DNA of 15,430 nt from Treponema sp. (GCA_017453705.1 JAFTEK010000088.1:1-15430), one strand, 5' to 3'; shown: positions 5,505 through 12,560, numbered from the stretch's first letter. Numbers and translations: made by a program. Notes: generated by a model from the sequence alone, not told the origin.

Positions 5505-7040
5505 ATGACATTGTTGAAGAAGCTTGCCGTGGTGACAATATGCGGTCTTGTCTGCCTTGCGGGGCTGTCTGCGGCCACGATGGATGCGCGGGTGAATGCG
5601 GTTCCCAAGAGCCTGATGGAAAAGGTGTTCACTGAGCCGGAAGAGACGCTTCCGTCCGTGGTGGCAAGCCTTACATCGGGCATGTCGGGAACGGCTGCCA
5701 AGGTGAAAGTCCTGCACGACTGGATATGTAACAACATAGCTTATGACACCATCATTTTCACCGACCGCTGGCAGGAGGCTTCCAATCAGGACTATGTGAC
5801 GGTGTTAAAGAAGAAGAAAGCGGTCTGTTCTGGATATACAAATCTGATGAGCCAGATGTGCCGCCATGCGGGGAAAGAGGCCGTGGGAAAAAGCGGCAGG
5901 TCAAAGGGCTTTGCCTACGAGGGCAACGTGGACGGCCAGACCAACCATGCGTGGAACGCCGTCAAGATAGGAAACAAGTGGCAGCTGCTGGACGTGACCT
6001 GGGACGCGGGCTATTGTGACTGGGGCTATTTTGTCAAGCACTACTCCACGGAATGGCTGTACCGGACACCACGCGAGTTCCTGTATTCCCACCTGCCCAA
6101 GGAAGAAGAATACCAGTTCTTCACACCGATAGTCACAAAGGAGCAGTTTGTCCGGGAGCCTTATGTTCCGGGCGTTTTCTTTTATAAAGGCTTTTCCCTC
6201 ATCAAGGACAAGTCTCCCTTGTATACGAATTTGATGACGGAAGCCCGAAAATTTGAAATCGGGTGCTCCAAAAGCAGTATGTTGATACTCACCCAGTTTT
6301 ACCCACGGGAAGGCTCCAGGGGACGGTATTTGAACAATGCAATCTGGGTTGACAGGAGCGGCAATCGGGTTACGGTGGATGCCGATGTGCCGGACGCAAG
6401 GACATACAGGCTTGCGATTTCGTGCAGGGATCCTGCTGTCGCAGTTAGGCAGGATTACTACTCAAGCTCAGAGATGGAGCAGGAGATGCTTCCGGGAGCG
6501 GAGCGTCTCCTTGCCGCAAAGAAAATCACGCAGCGTGAGCTGGACTTGTTCAAGGAGTCGTTCGAGCAGGCTGGCGGCTATCACAGGTACTACTTTCTGG
6601 AAGACCAATTTGCCACGGAGCGCAACAGGGCGGTAGAGAAAGTCCTAAAACTGCTGGATGTTCCTGCGGATTACTACGATGATGTGCTGTACTTTGACCT
6701 CAAGGCTGACGAGGGCTATACAGGATTCGGGGATGATGTCGCCCGATTTCCCCGCGTATTCGTGCCGTTCACCCAGTACGGGCGTACAACTAGAATAATC
6801 TCGCCCCAGGGTGGAATGCTCAAGAAAGGCAGCGAGCAGCACTTCTGCGTCAAGTCAAATGATTTTGTCGCATTCTGCCTGTACATTGACGAGGAGAATA
6901 TACGCATGTTCAACAAGAACCCCAAGACAGGGGAGTTCGAGCTGGATTTCATCATTCCTGACGGCATGAAAGAGGTCGAGGTGATGGGTTCCAGGGATGG
7001 AAAGCGGCTCGATGGCCTGTGGTACTATTTAGTGGAGTAG
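5505..7040 (+). CDS. Exported transglutaminase-like (cysteine protease fold) protein
   Basis: With the start at 5505 (AGGAGG at 5492-5497, spacing 7) the protein has 511 residues; ATGs at 5502 and 5484 are alternatives, the last placed before the ribosome site. Residues 1-24 form a signal peptide (MTLLKKLAVV, hydrophobic core, LSAA). The transglutaminase-like core spans about 60-175: VLHDWICNNIAYD (helix before the core), KKKAVCSGYTNLM with catalytic Cys108, NHAWNAVKI with His148, and WQLLDVTWDAG with Asp163, the complete triad. This architecture is that of the kyphoscoliosis-peptidase-like group. The rest (180-511) includes FYKGFSLIKDKSPLY and a beta-rich C-terminus (GGMLKKGSEQHFCVKS, VEVMGSRDGKRLDG), perhaps recognising surface peptide or glycan. 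It could cleave or crosslink envelope proteins; the substrate is unknown. Probably co-transcribed with the lipoprotein upstream. Confidence 0.88.
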   Translation: MTLLKKLAVVTICGLVCLAGLSAATMDARVNAVPKSLMEKVFTEPEETLPSVVASLTSGMSGTAAKVKVLHDWICNNIAYDTIIFTDRWQEASNQDYVTVLKKKKAVCSGYTNLMSQMCRHAGKEAVGKSGRSKGFAYEGNVDGQTNHAWNAVKIGNKWQLLDVTWDAGYCDWGYFVKHYSTEWLYRTPREFLYSHLPKEEEYQFFTPIVTKEQFVREPYVPGVFFYKGFSLIKDKSPLYTNLMTEARKFEIGCSKSSMLILTQFYPREGSRGRYLNNAIWVDRSGNRVTVDADVPDARTYRLAISCRDPAVAVRQDYYSSSEMEQEMLPGAERLLAAKKITQRELDLFKESFEQAGGYHRYYFLEDQFATERNRAVEKVLKLLDVPADYYDDVLYFDLKADEGYTGFGDDVARFPRVFVPFTQYGRTTRIISPQGGMLKKGSEQHFCVKSNDFVAFCLYIDEENIRMFNKNPKTGEFELDFIIPDGMKEVEVMGSRDGKRLDGLWYYLVE

Positions 7041-7072
7041 AATCCAGAAATACTGCATGAAGGGCTGGCACG

Positions 7073-7096
7073 GTGGCGGGGCTGGTGGCGGGGCTG
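7073..7096 (+). repeat. Perfect 12-bp tandem duplication
   Basis: GTGGCGGGGCTG occurs twice, head to tail, between the transglutaminase-like gene and the promoter of the methyltransferase. It creates a GTG that a gene caller could take as a start, but the protein family begins at 7142. Confidence 0.8.
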
Positions 7097-7106
7097 AAAA
7101 AATTCA

Positions 7107-7135
7107 TTGCAAAAAGCGCCGGTCAGCCTTATAAT
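7107..7135 (+). promoter_or_regulatory. Promoter giving a leaderless methyltransferase mRNA
   Basis: TTGCAA (7107-7112), 17 bp, TATAAT (7130-7135), then exactly 6 nt to the ATG at 7142. The expected transcription start is the A of the ATG, and there is no Shine-Dalgarno sequence. Confidence 0.75.
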
Positions 7136-7141
7136 TGGCTT

Positions 7142-7879
7142 ATGTATTCAATACAAAATATAGTGGAATATTATGACGAGCTGTTCCCTGTCACGACGGC
7201 TCAGAAGAAATTCTACGATGGATTGGTAAAAAACTATGCGGATCCTGTGAAAATACTTAGCATAGAGTGTGGCACAGGGGTCTTCGAGAGCATTCTCGCA
7301 AGGGAGGGCTTTGACGTTACAGGCATAGAATCCCATGCGGAGTTGCTCCACGCCGCAAACATGAGAAAGCGCAACCAGCTGATGTCCATCCACTTCTTCC
7401 AGATGGACTATCTGGACATGTCCCGCTTTCTGGGCAAGGGATTCTACAACATAATTTCTATACTTGACGACCGGATAATGATGATATACGACGAGATGCT
7501 GCTGGGCAAGTTCTTCAAGGATGTCCGCACTCTTATGACCGATGGAGGAAGCTTTGTTATCAGCCTTCCCAACTTTGACATAATGAAGCAGGGCATCCCC
7601 ATGCAGCAGCTGCCAACAAGGTCAAGCCTGAGGGCAAGCCTTTTCACGGAGCTATGGACGGCCGAGGGGGAGCACTGCACGATAAAGCAGAACTTGGAGA
7701 CCGGCAACGGAAAACTTCTGCCTGTGCTGGAAGACGAGAAGGCCTACCCTTTAAAGAGTGCCCAGATACGCGGTTTTGCGCAAGAGGCGGGCTTTTCCAG
7801 CGTGGAGCTGTTCGCGGACTTTGATAAGCAGGCTTTCACTGGTCAGGAAGATTCCCTGGTGGCCGTCCTCAAGGCATAG
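7142..7879 (+). CDS. Class I SAM-dependent methyltransferase
   Basis: This 245-residue protein transfers a methyl group from S-adenosylmethionine to an unknown acceptor. VKILSIECGTGVFESIL (about 36-52) is motif I, with GTG as the glycine loop and Cys where Asp-x-Gly is usual. VTGIESHAELL (59-69) ends the second strand with the acidic residue (Glu63) that would hold the ribose. IHFFQMDYLDM (83-93) is the motif II region, and LMTDGGSFVISLPN (131-144) the post-loop strand. The start at 7142 is preferred over an upstream GTG at 7073 because a promoter lies between them and family-like sequence (YSIQNIVEYYDELFPV) begins there. The mRNA is predicted leaderless. It is probably a separate unit from 4213-7040, closed by the hairpin at 7888-7929. 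The substrate cannot be told. Confidence 0.85.
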   Translation: MYSIQNIVEYYDELFPVTTAQKKFYDGLVKNYADPVKILSIECGTGVFESILAREGFDVTGIESHAELLHAANMRKRNQLMSIHFFQMDYLDMSRFLGKGFYNIISILDDRIMMIYDEMLLGKFFKDVRTLMTDGGSFVISLPNFDIMKQGIPMQQLPTRSSLRASLFTELWTAEGEHCTIKQNLETGNGKLLPVLEDEKAYPLKSAQIRGFAQEAGFSSVELFADFDKQAFTGQEDSLVAVLKA

Positions 7880-7887
7880 ACTCGAAG

Positions 7888-7929
7888 GCAATCTCTAAAA
7901 ACGGGGCTTGCCCAGTTTTTAGAGATGCC
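7888..7929 (+). terminator. Long hairpin, probable terminator of the methyltransferase gene
   Basis: ATCTCTAAAAAC (7891-7902) pairs perfectly with GTTTTTAGAGAT (7915-7926), extended outward by GGC/GCC with one bulged A. Inside, GGG-CTTG-CCC makes a GC-rich tip followed by A-G-TTTTT. It starts 9 bp after the stop codon. The T-run lies in the stem, so it may act in either direction. Confidence 0.7.
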
Positions 7930-7950
7930 CATTATTCGCTGGTTAATAGA

Positions 7951-8110
7951 GCTGTTCGGAAACCTCAGTTTTCCAAACAGCAACCCTAAACAACTGCATT
8001 TTTGCAAGGCTTTAGCCTGGAAAAATGCCAGACCAGTGAGGAAACCAACCGGGTTGCCTTGAGGCCTGCGCTGGCGGTTGCCTTGAGGCTTCGCTGGCGG
8101 TTCCGAACAG
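7951..8110. other. Folded non-coding region with alternative pairings
   Basis: GCTGTTCGGAAA (7951-7962) can pair with TTTCCAAACAGC (7970-7981, one mismatch), or its core CTGTTCGGAA (7952-7961) can pair perfectly with TTCCGAACAG (8101-8110). A third hairpin lies between: GCATTTTT (7996-8003) with AAAAATGC (8021-8028), and inside it GGC-ttta-GCC. No gene is visible. It may be a structured RNA, an attenuator-like switch or a small mobile repeat. Confidence 0.45.
8054..8100 (+). repeat. Two tandem copies of a dispersed 23-bp repeat
   Basis: Units at 8054-8077 (24 nt) and 8078-8100 (23 nt) share TTGCCTTGAGGC and GCTGGCGG; the second matches the copy at 12611-12633 with one change, and both are followed by TTCC. 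See also 15371-15430. Confidence 0.8.
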
Positions 8111-8303
8111 GTCGAATATAGGGGCTTTATTCGTGCCGAGGGTCTAATACCTGCCCAAAGGGTAAATGCTCTGCATCGGGGTGGTGATTCCCCAGGTTGC
8201 CAAATTTCGGCCATATCAGGTGTTTTATGTATCATCTAAAAGAGACAAAGACACTGGATGGGCGGGGTGCCGAATAGCTACAAAACTTTTTTCCGTTAAT
8301 CCC
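8111..8303. other. Non-coding stretch after the kinase gene, short hairpins
   Basis: No convincing gene. Small hairpins follow each other on the plus strand: TACC/GGTA (8148-8164), ATGC-TCT-GCAT (8166-8176) and GGGG-tggtgatt-CCCC (8178-8193). A 51-codon frame (8166-8321, MLCIGVVIPQVAKF start) overlaps the end of the kinase gene. Its only ribosome-site hint is AAAGGG at close spacing, so I do not call it. No clear terminator for the leftward kinase gene is visible. Confidence 0.4.
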
Positions 8304-10631
8304 TCATTTATTCATCTTTAGGGCTGACCGCAAGGCTTTCGCCACGCTGTCCACGTTGACAGGCTTGCAAACATGGGCGTTCATTCCTGCTGCCATACAT
8401 GCACGGACATCATCAAGGAAGGCGTTTGCCGTGACTGCGACGATGGGGATGTTTTTTCTTTGTGGGTCATACAGGGCACGTATCGCCTTGGTAGCGGCTA
8501 TTCCGTCCATTTCCGGCATCTGCATATCCATCAATATCGCCGCATAAGTTCCCGCCGGGGCTGCCAGCAGCATGTCCACGCAGACTTTTCCGTTCACTGC
8601 CCTGTCGCTTACAATTCCCCTGTAGGACAAAAGCTCGTTCTCTATCTCCCAGTTTATGTCATTGTCTTCCGCGATAAGGATTCTCAGCCCCTTTAGGAAT
8701 TCATCATGGGTGTCCTCTTCGCCGCTTCTGGAGCTGTTCTCATCGTGCGCTATGGGAAAGTCCAGCTCCACGGTGAATGTCGTTCCCTTGCCCACCTCGC
8801 TCTGGCAGTCAATCTTCCCCCCCATCAAATCCACCAGCTGCTTGACAATGGCGAGACCCAGCCCTGTGCCCGAAATCTTGTTCACCCTCGTGTCAACTTC
8901 ACGCGTAAAAGCCTGGTACATCGTTTTCATGAACTTATCGCTCATGCCTATTCCGGTGTCCCGTACTACGTAGCGAAGCAGGCAGTAGTCGGCCCTGAAA
9001 GTCCTGCTCAGCTCCACGCTGTCATCAGGATTCTGGATGCCCTTTGAGTTGGAAAGAACCTGTACGGCCATGCCCTGTTTGGACAATGTGGAAGAAGACT
9101 CGTCCTCTGAGACCTCAATTGCCACGCTCCCGCCCTTGGGCGTGTACTTTATCGCGTTGGAAAGCAAGTTCATGAACACCTGCTTGACCCTAAGCTCATC
9201 CGCTATGAGCATGTCGTGGCTCATGTTTTTCATGTTGAATGTGACCGTCAGTCCCCTGTCTCGGCTCTGGGCTTCTGTCAGGGTGCGGATTTCGTCTATT
9301 ACAGAACTGACGCTGAATGGGGCGGGGGAAAGGACTACGCCCTCGGACTCTATCTTGGAGATGTCCAGTACGTCGTTTATCAGCATGAGCAGGTGGCGGC
9401 CTGAGATTTCTATCTTGTTCAGGCACTCGCGCTGCTTGGAGGGGTTGTCCTCGTTCTGCTGCATTATCTTGGTAAGCCCCATCATCGCGTTGAGCGGGGT
9501 GCGTATGTCGTGGCTCATGGAAGACAGGAAGTCGGTCTTGAAATGGCTCTCCCTCTCTGCACGCTCCGCGCTCTCCTTGAGCTTTTTGTTTATGGACATT
9601 AGGTAATTGCCATCCAGAATCATTATGCCAAGCATACCGATTAAAACCGTCAGGGCCAGGCTGTAGCTCACGGTGCCTGCCAGTATTTCGTCCTTCCTTA
9701 TGCTGACGATGAAGTTCTGGCTGCCTATTTCTCTCGTGGCGTAACCTGAATAGTAGAACTCCTTTCCGCTGGCATCTTTAAGCTCCATGAGGCTGATGCC
9801 GGGCTTGTTGAATTCCCCCTGCATCTTGCCTATGTCAAAGTAGCTGAGCTTCTCCGCGTCCCGTATGAAGTCCCAGAAGTTATCCCCCTCAAAGCCTGTT
9901 CCTTTGAGAATGTAGCCGCCGTACTTGTCTATCAGGGAGACATTTGCTTTCTTGTAGCTGTCGGCGACTTTCCAGTTGGAGGCGAGCTGCTTTGGGGTTA
10001 CGACCTTCATGATAATCCAGCTTGTGTTTTCGTCTGCGCCCGCTATTGTGACAGGAGAACAAAAACACTGGCATTCTATGCCCAGGCTGGGGGCGATGAA
10101 GGGTGAGGACAGGTACACTCCGTCAAGCTCATTCAGGGGTAACACCATTGAAGGAAGCACAAGGGAAAAAGCGGATGCGACCGGCCTGTAATCGATTTCC
10201 CTAAAGCTTGGGCGGATGGGCATGGGATGCCCCCCGGAAGTCGCTCCCAGGGCTTCCTCATCGGGAATCTGCAAGTCTGTGCAAAATCCGTGCAAGGTTT
10301 CGGTCTGCAACAGGTGGATATGTGCTCCCTGGGTGTTGGAAACGCTGGACAGGTAGGTCAGGGCGGCATCCATGTCCATACCGTTATTTTCGATGTACCT
10401 GGACCAGTTGAACACCTCGTTCTGCTGGTTCTTCATGTCATCGCTTGCAAAGAGGCAGAAGCTTTCGACCATGGACACAAAGGAGTCCTCTGCCTCTGTC
10501 TTGCGGCGGCTGTAGTCACCGTGGCTTTGGTAGACGCATAGCAGTGTCACCAGCAGTATGTCTATCGCGTTCAGAGTCAAGAGCAGCCAAGAGACCCTCC
10601 TGGTGTGCTGAGGGCTTGCCTTCCTTTCCAT
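8304..10631 (-). CDS. Membrane-bound hybrid sensor histidine kinase / response regulator
   Basis: This 775-residue protein senses an extracytoplasmic signal and autophosphorylates. Transmembrane segments at about 13-34 and 322-344 flank a large sensor domain of some 285 residues (Cache-like by layout only). The HisKA domain holds SHDIRTPL with phospho-acceptor His374. The ATPase domain has the N-box NLLSNAIKYTPKGG (488-501), DTGIGM (558-563) and GTGLGLAIVKQL (588-599). Between N-box and DTGIGM lies an insert of about 35 residues, Ser/Gln/Asn-rich (about 511-548). The C-terminal receiver has the acidic pair Glu655-Asp656, phospho-acceptor Asp702 (ILMDMQMPEMDG), Thr734 and Lys756. No HPt or separate regulator is adjacent, so its phosphorelay partner is elsewhere. 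It is divergent from a solute-binding lipoprotein (10718), which may be its ligand-binding partner. An extended -10 ends 8 nt before the ATG and there is no ribosome site. Confidence 0.95.
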   Translation of the reverse strand: MERKASPQHTRRVSWLLLTLNAIDILLVTLLCVYQSHGDYSRRKTEAEDSFVSMVESFCLFASDDMKNQQNEVFNWSRYIENNGMDMDAALTYLSSVSNTQGAHIHLLQTETLHGFCTDLQIPDEEALGATSGGHPMPIRPSFREIDYRPVASAFSLVLPSMVLPLNELDGVYLSSPFIAPSLGIECQCFCSPVTIAGADENTSWIIMKVVTPKQLASNWKVADSYKKANVSLIDKYGGYILKGTGFEGDNFWDFIRDAEKLSYFDIGKMQGEFNKPGISLMELKDASGKEFYYSGYATREIGSQNFIVSIRKDEILAGTVSYSLALTVLIGMLGIMILDGNYLMSINKKLKESAERAERESHFKTDFLSSMSHDIRTPLNAMMGLTKIMQQNEDNPSKQRECLNKIEISGRHLLMLINDVLDISKIESEGVVLSPAPFSVSSVIDEIRTLTEAQSRDRGLTVTFNMKNMSHDMLIADELRVKQVFMNLLSNAIKYTPKGGSVAIEVSEDESSSTLSKQGMAVQVLSNSKGIQNPDDSVELSRTFRADYCLLRYVVRDTGIGMSDKFMKTMYQAFTREVDTRVNKISGTGLGLAIVKQLVDLMGGKIDCQSEVGKGTTFTVELDFPIAHDENSSRSGEEDTHDEFLKGLRILIAEDNDINWEIENELLSYRGIVSDRAVNGKVCVDMLLAAPAGTYAAILMDMQMPEMDGIAATKAIRALYDPQRKNIPIVAVTANAFLDDVRACMAAGMNAHVCKPVNVDSVAKALRSALKMNK

Positions 10632-10639
10632 ACCAGTAG

Positions 10640-10648
10640 ATTATAACA
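10640..10648 (-). promoter_or_regulatory. Extended -10 promoter of the kinase gene
   Basis: On the minus strand TG-T-TATAAT (TATAAT at 10645-10640) is a perfect extended -10. It ends 8 nt before the ATG, so the leader would be 0-2 nt. The -35 is poor, as is normal with an extended -10. Confidence 0.6.
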
Positions 10649-10682
10649 CGTTATGCCAATTGTTGCCATAAAAATGTTTTGG

Positions 10683-10711
10683 TTGCCCCCCGGCAAAAAC
10701 TCTGCTATAGT
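10683..10711 (+). promoter_or_regulatory. Promoter giving a leaderless binding-protein mRNA
   Basis: TTGCCC (10683-10688), 17 bp, extended -10 TGC-TATAGT (10703-10711), then exactly 6 nt to the ATG at 10718. No Shine-Dalgarno is present. Confidence 0.7.
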
Positions 10712-10717
10712 TTAAGA

Positions 10718-12292
10718 ATGATGATAAACGTTTCTGTCCGCCGTGGCATTGTGCTGGTCGTCACGGTAACAATGCTTTCCCTGTTTGCCAGTTGCCGCAA
10801 GGCAGGAAGCCCCGATGATACCATCTTCCATGCGATAAACTACACGCCTTTTCTTAGCCTTGACCCGTCTGTGGAGCAGTCCAACGGAACCGGCATCCTG
10901 CACAACGTCTACGAGACGCTTACCGTATATGATGACATTGAGCAGCAAGTCAAGCCTTGCCTGGCAGAAAGCTGGAGCAGCAATGCCATAAAGACGACAT
11001 GGACATTTAAATTGCGCAGGGACGTGATGTTTCACGACGGAACCCCTTTGACGGCTTTCGCCGTCAAGAAATCCATAGACAGGGCTATGCTGATAGGCAC
11101 TGGAGCTTCATACATCTGGAACTGCGTTTCGTCCATCCAGGCCGTGGATGACCTCACGGTCGTGTTCAAGCTCAAGTATGCGGCACCTCTCCCCCTCATC
11201 CTCTCCTCCGGCACTTCCGCCTTCATCCTGAGCCCCAAGGCCGTTAACATGGAAGAATCATGGTTCAACGCCGGGAATGACGCCGGCTCCGGCCCCTACC
11301 GCGTTGTGGCGGTATCCAAGACTTCCGTGACTCTGGAAGCATTCGAAGGCTACAGGGGGGGCTGGAGCAAGAACAAATACAAGAGGGTTTTCATCAGTGA
11401 GATTCCTGACAAGAACAGGAGCACGGACTATCTTGAGGAAGGCGATGCGGACATAGTGTTCTTCCCGGACGTGGATAGGATACGCAGGCTGGAAAAGACA
11501 ATGGAAGTTCCCGGATGTACGGTGGAGACTGGCAAATCCTGGTTCAGCGTCATAATGATGTTCAACACGGAGAAGACCCCTTGCTCTAACGAATACTTCC
11601 GCAAGGCTTTGGCCTGTGCATTCCCTTATGAGGAGACGGTCAACAAGATACTTAAGGGAGAGGCGAGCCTGGCCAAGGGGATGGTTCCCGACGGCCTGTG
11701 GTCGCATGATGAAGGTCTGGATTCCTATAGCCTGGACATGGTGAAGTCAAGGGAATACCTGTCTCTCTCAGGGTTCCAGGGTGCTTCCCTGACCCTGACC
11801 TACCAGACGGGCAGACCTGAGCTGGACGACGCCCTGGAAATATTCAAGCGCAACCTGGCCCAGATAGGGGTGGATTTGATTCTGCTCAAGGTGGACTGGG
11901 AAACCCAGCAAAAGACGGCGGTGAGCGAAAACCCCGCGTCAAGGCAGGATATACTGGTAATGGACTGGTGGCCGGACTATGCTGACCCGGCGGGAACATT
12001 CCAGCCTTTGCTCGCGGATCAGGGGCTTGATAATGGGTTCAACTACAGTTACCTTCATGACGCTCACCTTATGCAGGCTATCCAGAATGCCCAGATGCTG
12101 ACTTTGGAAGACCAGAATAGGGCCGCTGATATATATGTCGATCTGCAAAAAAAAGTCCTAGAACACTGCTATATGATTTTTCTATACGACTCCGCTACTC
12201 CGATTGGGGTAAAGAGGGGGCTTAAGGGGGTCAGGATAAACCCCGCCTACGGCTCCTGCGTGTACTACTACGACGTTGAAAGGATGAGATGA
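10718..12292 (+). CDS. Solute-binding lipoprotein of the dipeptide/oligopeptide family (SBP_bac_5)
   Basis: This 524-residue protein is predicted to be lipid-anchored outside the membrane and to bind peptides or similar solutes. The signal ends in LFASC with the lipidated cysteine at residue 26. The order of blocks matches family 5 binding proteins: LDPSVEQSNGTGILHNVYETL, then VKPCLAESWSSN, then TWTFKLRRDVMFHDGTPLTA (the W-x-F-x-L-R, HDG-x-P signature), VKKSIDRA, then GSGPYRVV, and WWPDYADPAGTF near the C-terminus. Length is normal. The start at 10718 is chosen from the promoter geometry; a second ATG follows at once. No permease or ATPase gene is near, which is unusual for a transport component; it may work with distant permeases or feed the divergent kinase. 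A terminator lies at 12355-12377. Confidence 0.93.
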   Translation: MMINVSVRRGIVLVVTVTMLSLFASCRKAGSPDDTIFHAINYTPFLSLDPSVEQSNGTGILHNVYETLTVYDDIEQQVKPCLAESWSSNAIKTTWTFKLRRDVMFHDGTPLTAFAVKKSIDRAMLIGTGASYIWNCVSSIQAVDDLTVVFKLKYAAPLPLILSSGTSAFILSPKAVNMEESWFNAGNDAGSGPYRVVAVSKTSVTLEAFEGYRGGWSKNKYKRVFISEIPDKNRSTDYLEEGDADIVFFPDVDRIRRLEKTMEVPGCTVETGKSWFSVIMMFNTEKTPCSNEYFRKALACAFPYEETVNKILKGEASLAKGMVPDGLWSHDEGLDSYSLDMVKSREYLSLSGFQGASLTLTYQTGRPELDDALEIFKRNLAQIGVDLILLKVDWETQQKTAVSENPASRQDILVMDWWPDYADPAGTFQPLLADQGLDNGFNYSYLHDAHLMQAIQNAQMLTLEDQNRAADIYVDLQKKVLEHCYMIFLYDSATPIGVKRGLKGVRINPAYGSCVYYYDVERMR

Positions 12293-12299
12293 GCCAGTT

Positions 12300-12377
12300 C
12301 CAAAAGCTCCGGGCGGGCTTTTGGGCTGCAAGCAGCACTGAAATTGGGGTTGTCGGGGGCTGTCCAGCCCCCTTTTT
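12300..12377 (+). terminator. Terminator region of the binding-protein gene (two hairpins)
   Basis: CCAAAAGC (12300-12307) pairs perfectly with GCTTTTGG (12317-12324). The stronger hairpin is GGGGGCT (12355-12361) with AGCCCCC (12366-12372), loop GTCC, followed by TTTTT (12373-12377), a classical rho-independent terminator. Confidence 0.88.
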
Positions 12378-12388
12378 CATGCGTTTTT

Positions 12389-12489
12389 AAAAAAGAAAGC
12401 GGCCTATGGTGAAATGAAAAAAAACCATAGACCGCCAAAAAAGGAGGCAAGGCATATTGATAATGGAGACTACATGCCTTGAAAACATT
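12389..12489 (-). ncRNA. Predicted small RNA with an anti-Shine-Dalgarno-like linker
   Basis: A strong minus-strand promoter (12496-12524) predicts a start near 12489. The RNA would fold into hairpin 1, CAAGGCAT (12481-12474) with ATGCCTTG (12455-12448), whose loop contains TCTCC. Then comes an unpaired linker CCTCCTTTTTTGG (12447-12435 area). Hairpin 2, GCGGtCTATGGT (12435-12424) with ACCATAGgCCGC (12410-12399), has one mismatch and is followed by TTTCTTTTTT (12398-12389), a rho-independent terminator. Length is about 100 nt. The linker CCUCCUUU matches the conserved 3' tail of 16S rRNA that pairs with ribosome sites. It resembles no SRP, 6S, RNase P or tmRNA that I know. It lies between convergent genes, where no mRNA leader is expected. 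Confidence 0.62.
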
Positions 12490-12495
12490 GAATGT

Positions 12496-12560
12496 ATGAT
12501 AGCATGGAATATTTTTTTGTGCAAGTAGTTTTTAAATTTTTTTTTGTTTTTTTTATTTAT
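12496..12560 (-). promoter_or_regulatory. Very strong promoter with UP element for the small RNA
   Basis: On the minus strand: long A-tracts (about 12560-12527) form an UP-like element, then TTGCAC (12524-12519), 17 bp, and an extended -10 TGC-TATCAT (TATCAT at 12501-12496). All elements of a highly active sigma-70-type promoter are present, pointing away from birA and into the predicted RNA. Confidence 0.68.

Noticed and set aside
8054..8100. CRISPR array at the 23-bp repeats
   Set aside because: The units are directly adjacent with no spacers and there are no cas genes.
8166..8321. 51-codon plus-strand frame beginning MLCIGVVIPQ
   Set aside because: It overlaps the end of the kinase gene, has a poor ribosome site and lies in a stretch of small hairpins. 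No promoter or family is recognised.
10679..10717. Upstream start for the solute-binding protein (10679)
   Set aside because: It would place residues before the lipoprotein signal and inside the promoter; the ATG at 10718 fits both signal and promoter.
12387..12488. 33-codon hydrophobic frame on the minus strand inside the predicted small RNA, starting at ATG 12488, 7 nt after the -10
   Set aside because: Its end runs through the terminator hairpin and the stop codon lies at or beyond the T-run, so the RNA would barely contain it. The paired structure explains the sequence better. A dual-function RNA is not fully excluded.
12441..12528. Plus-strand AAGGAGG followed by a 21-23 codon frame (METTCLEN start)
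   Set aside because: The ATG is 15 nt from the ribosome site and the TTG is weak. A terminator lies just upstream at 12355-12377, no plus-strand promoter is visible, and the GGAGG is the complement of the small-RNA linker.
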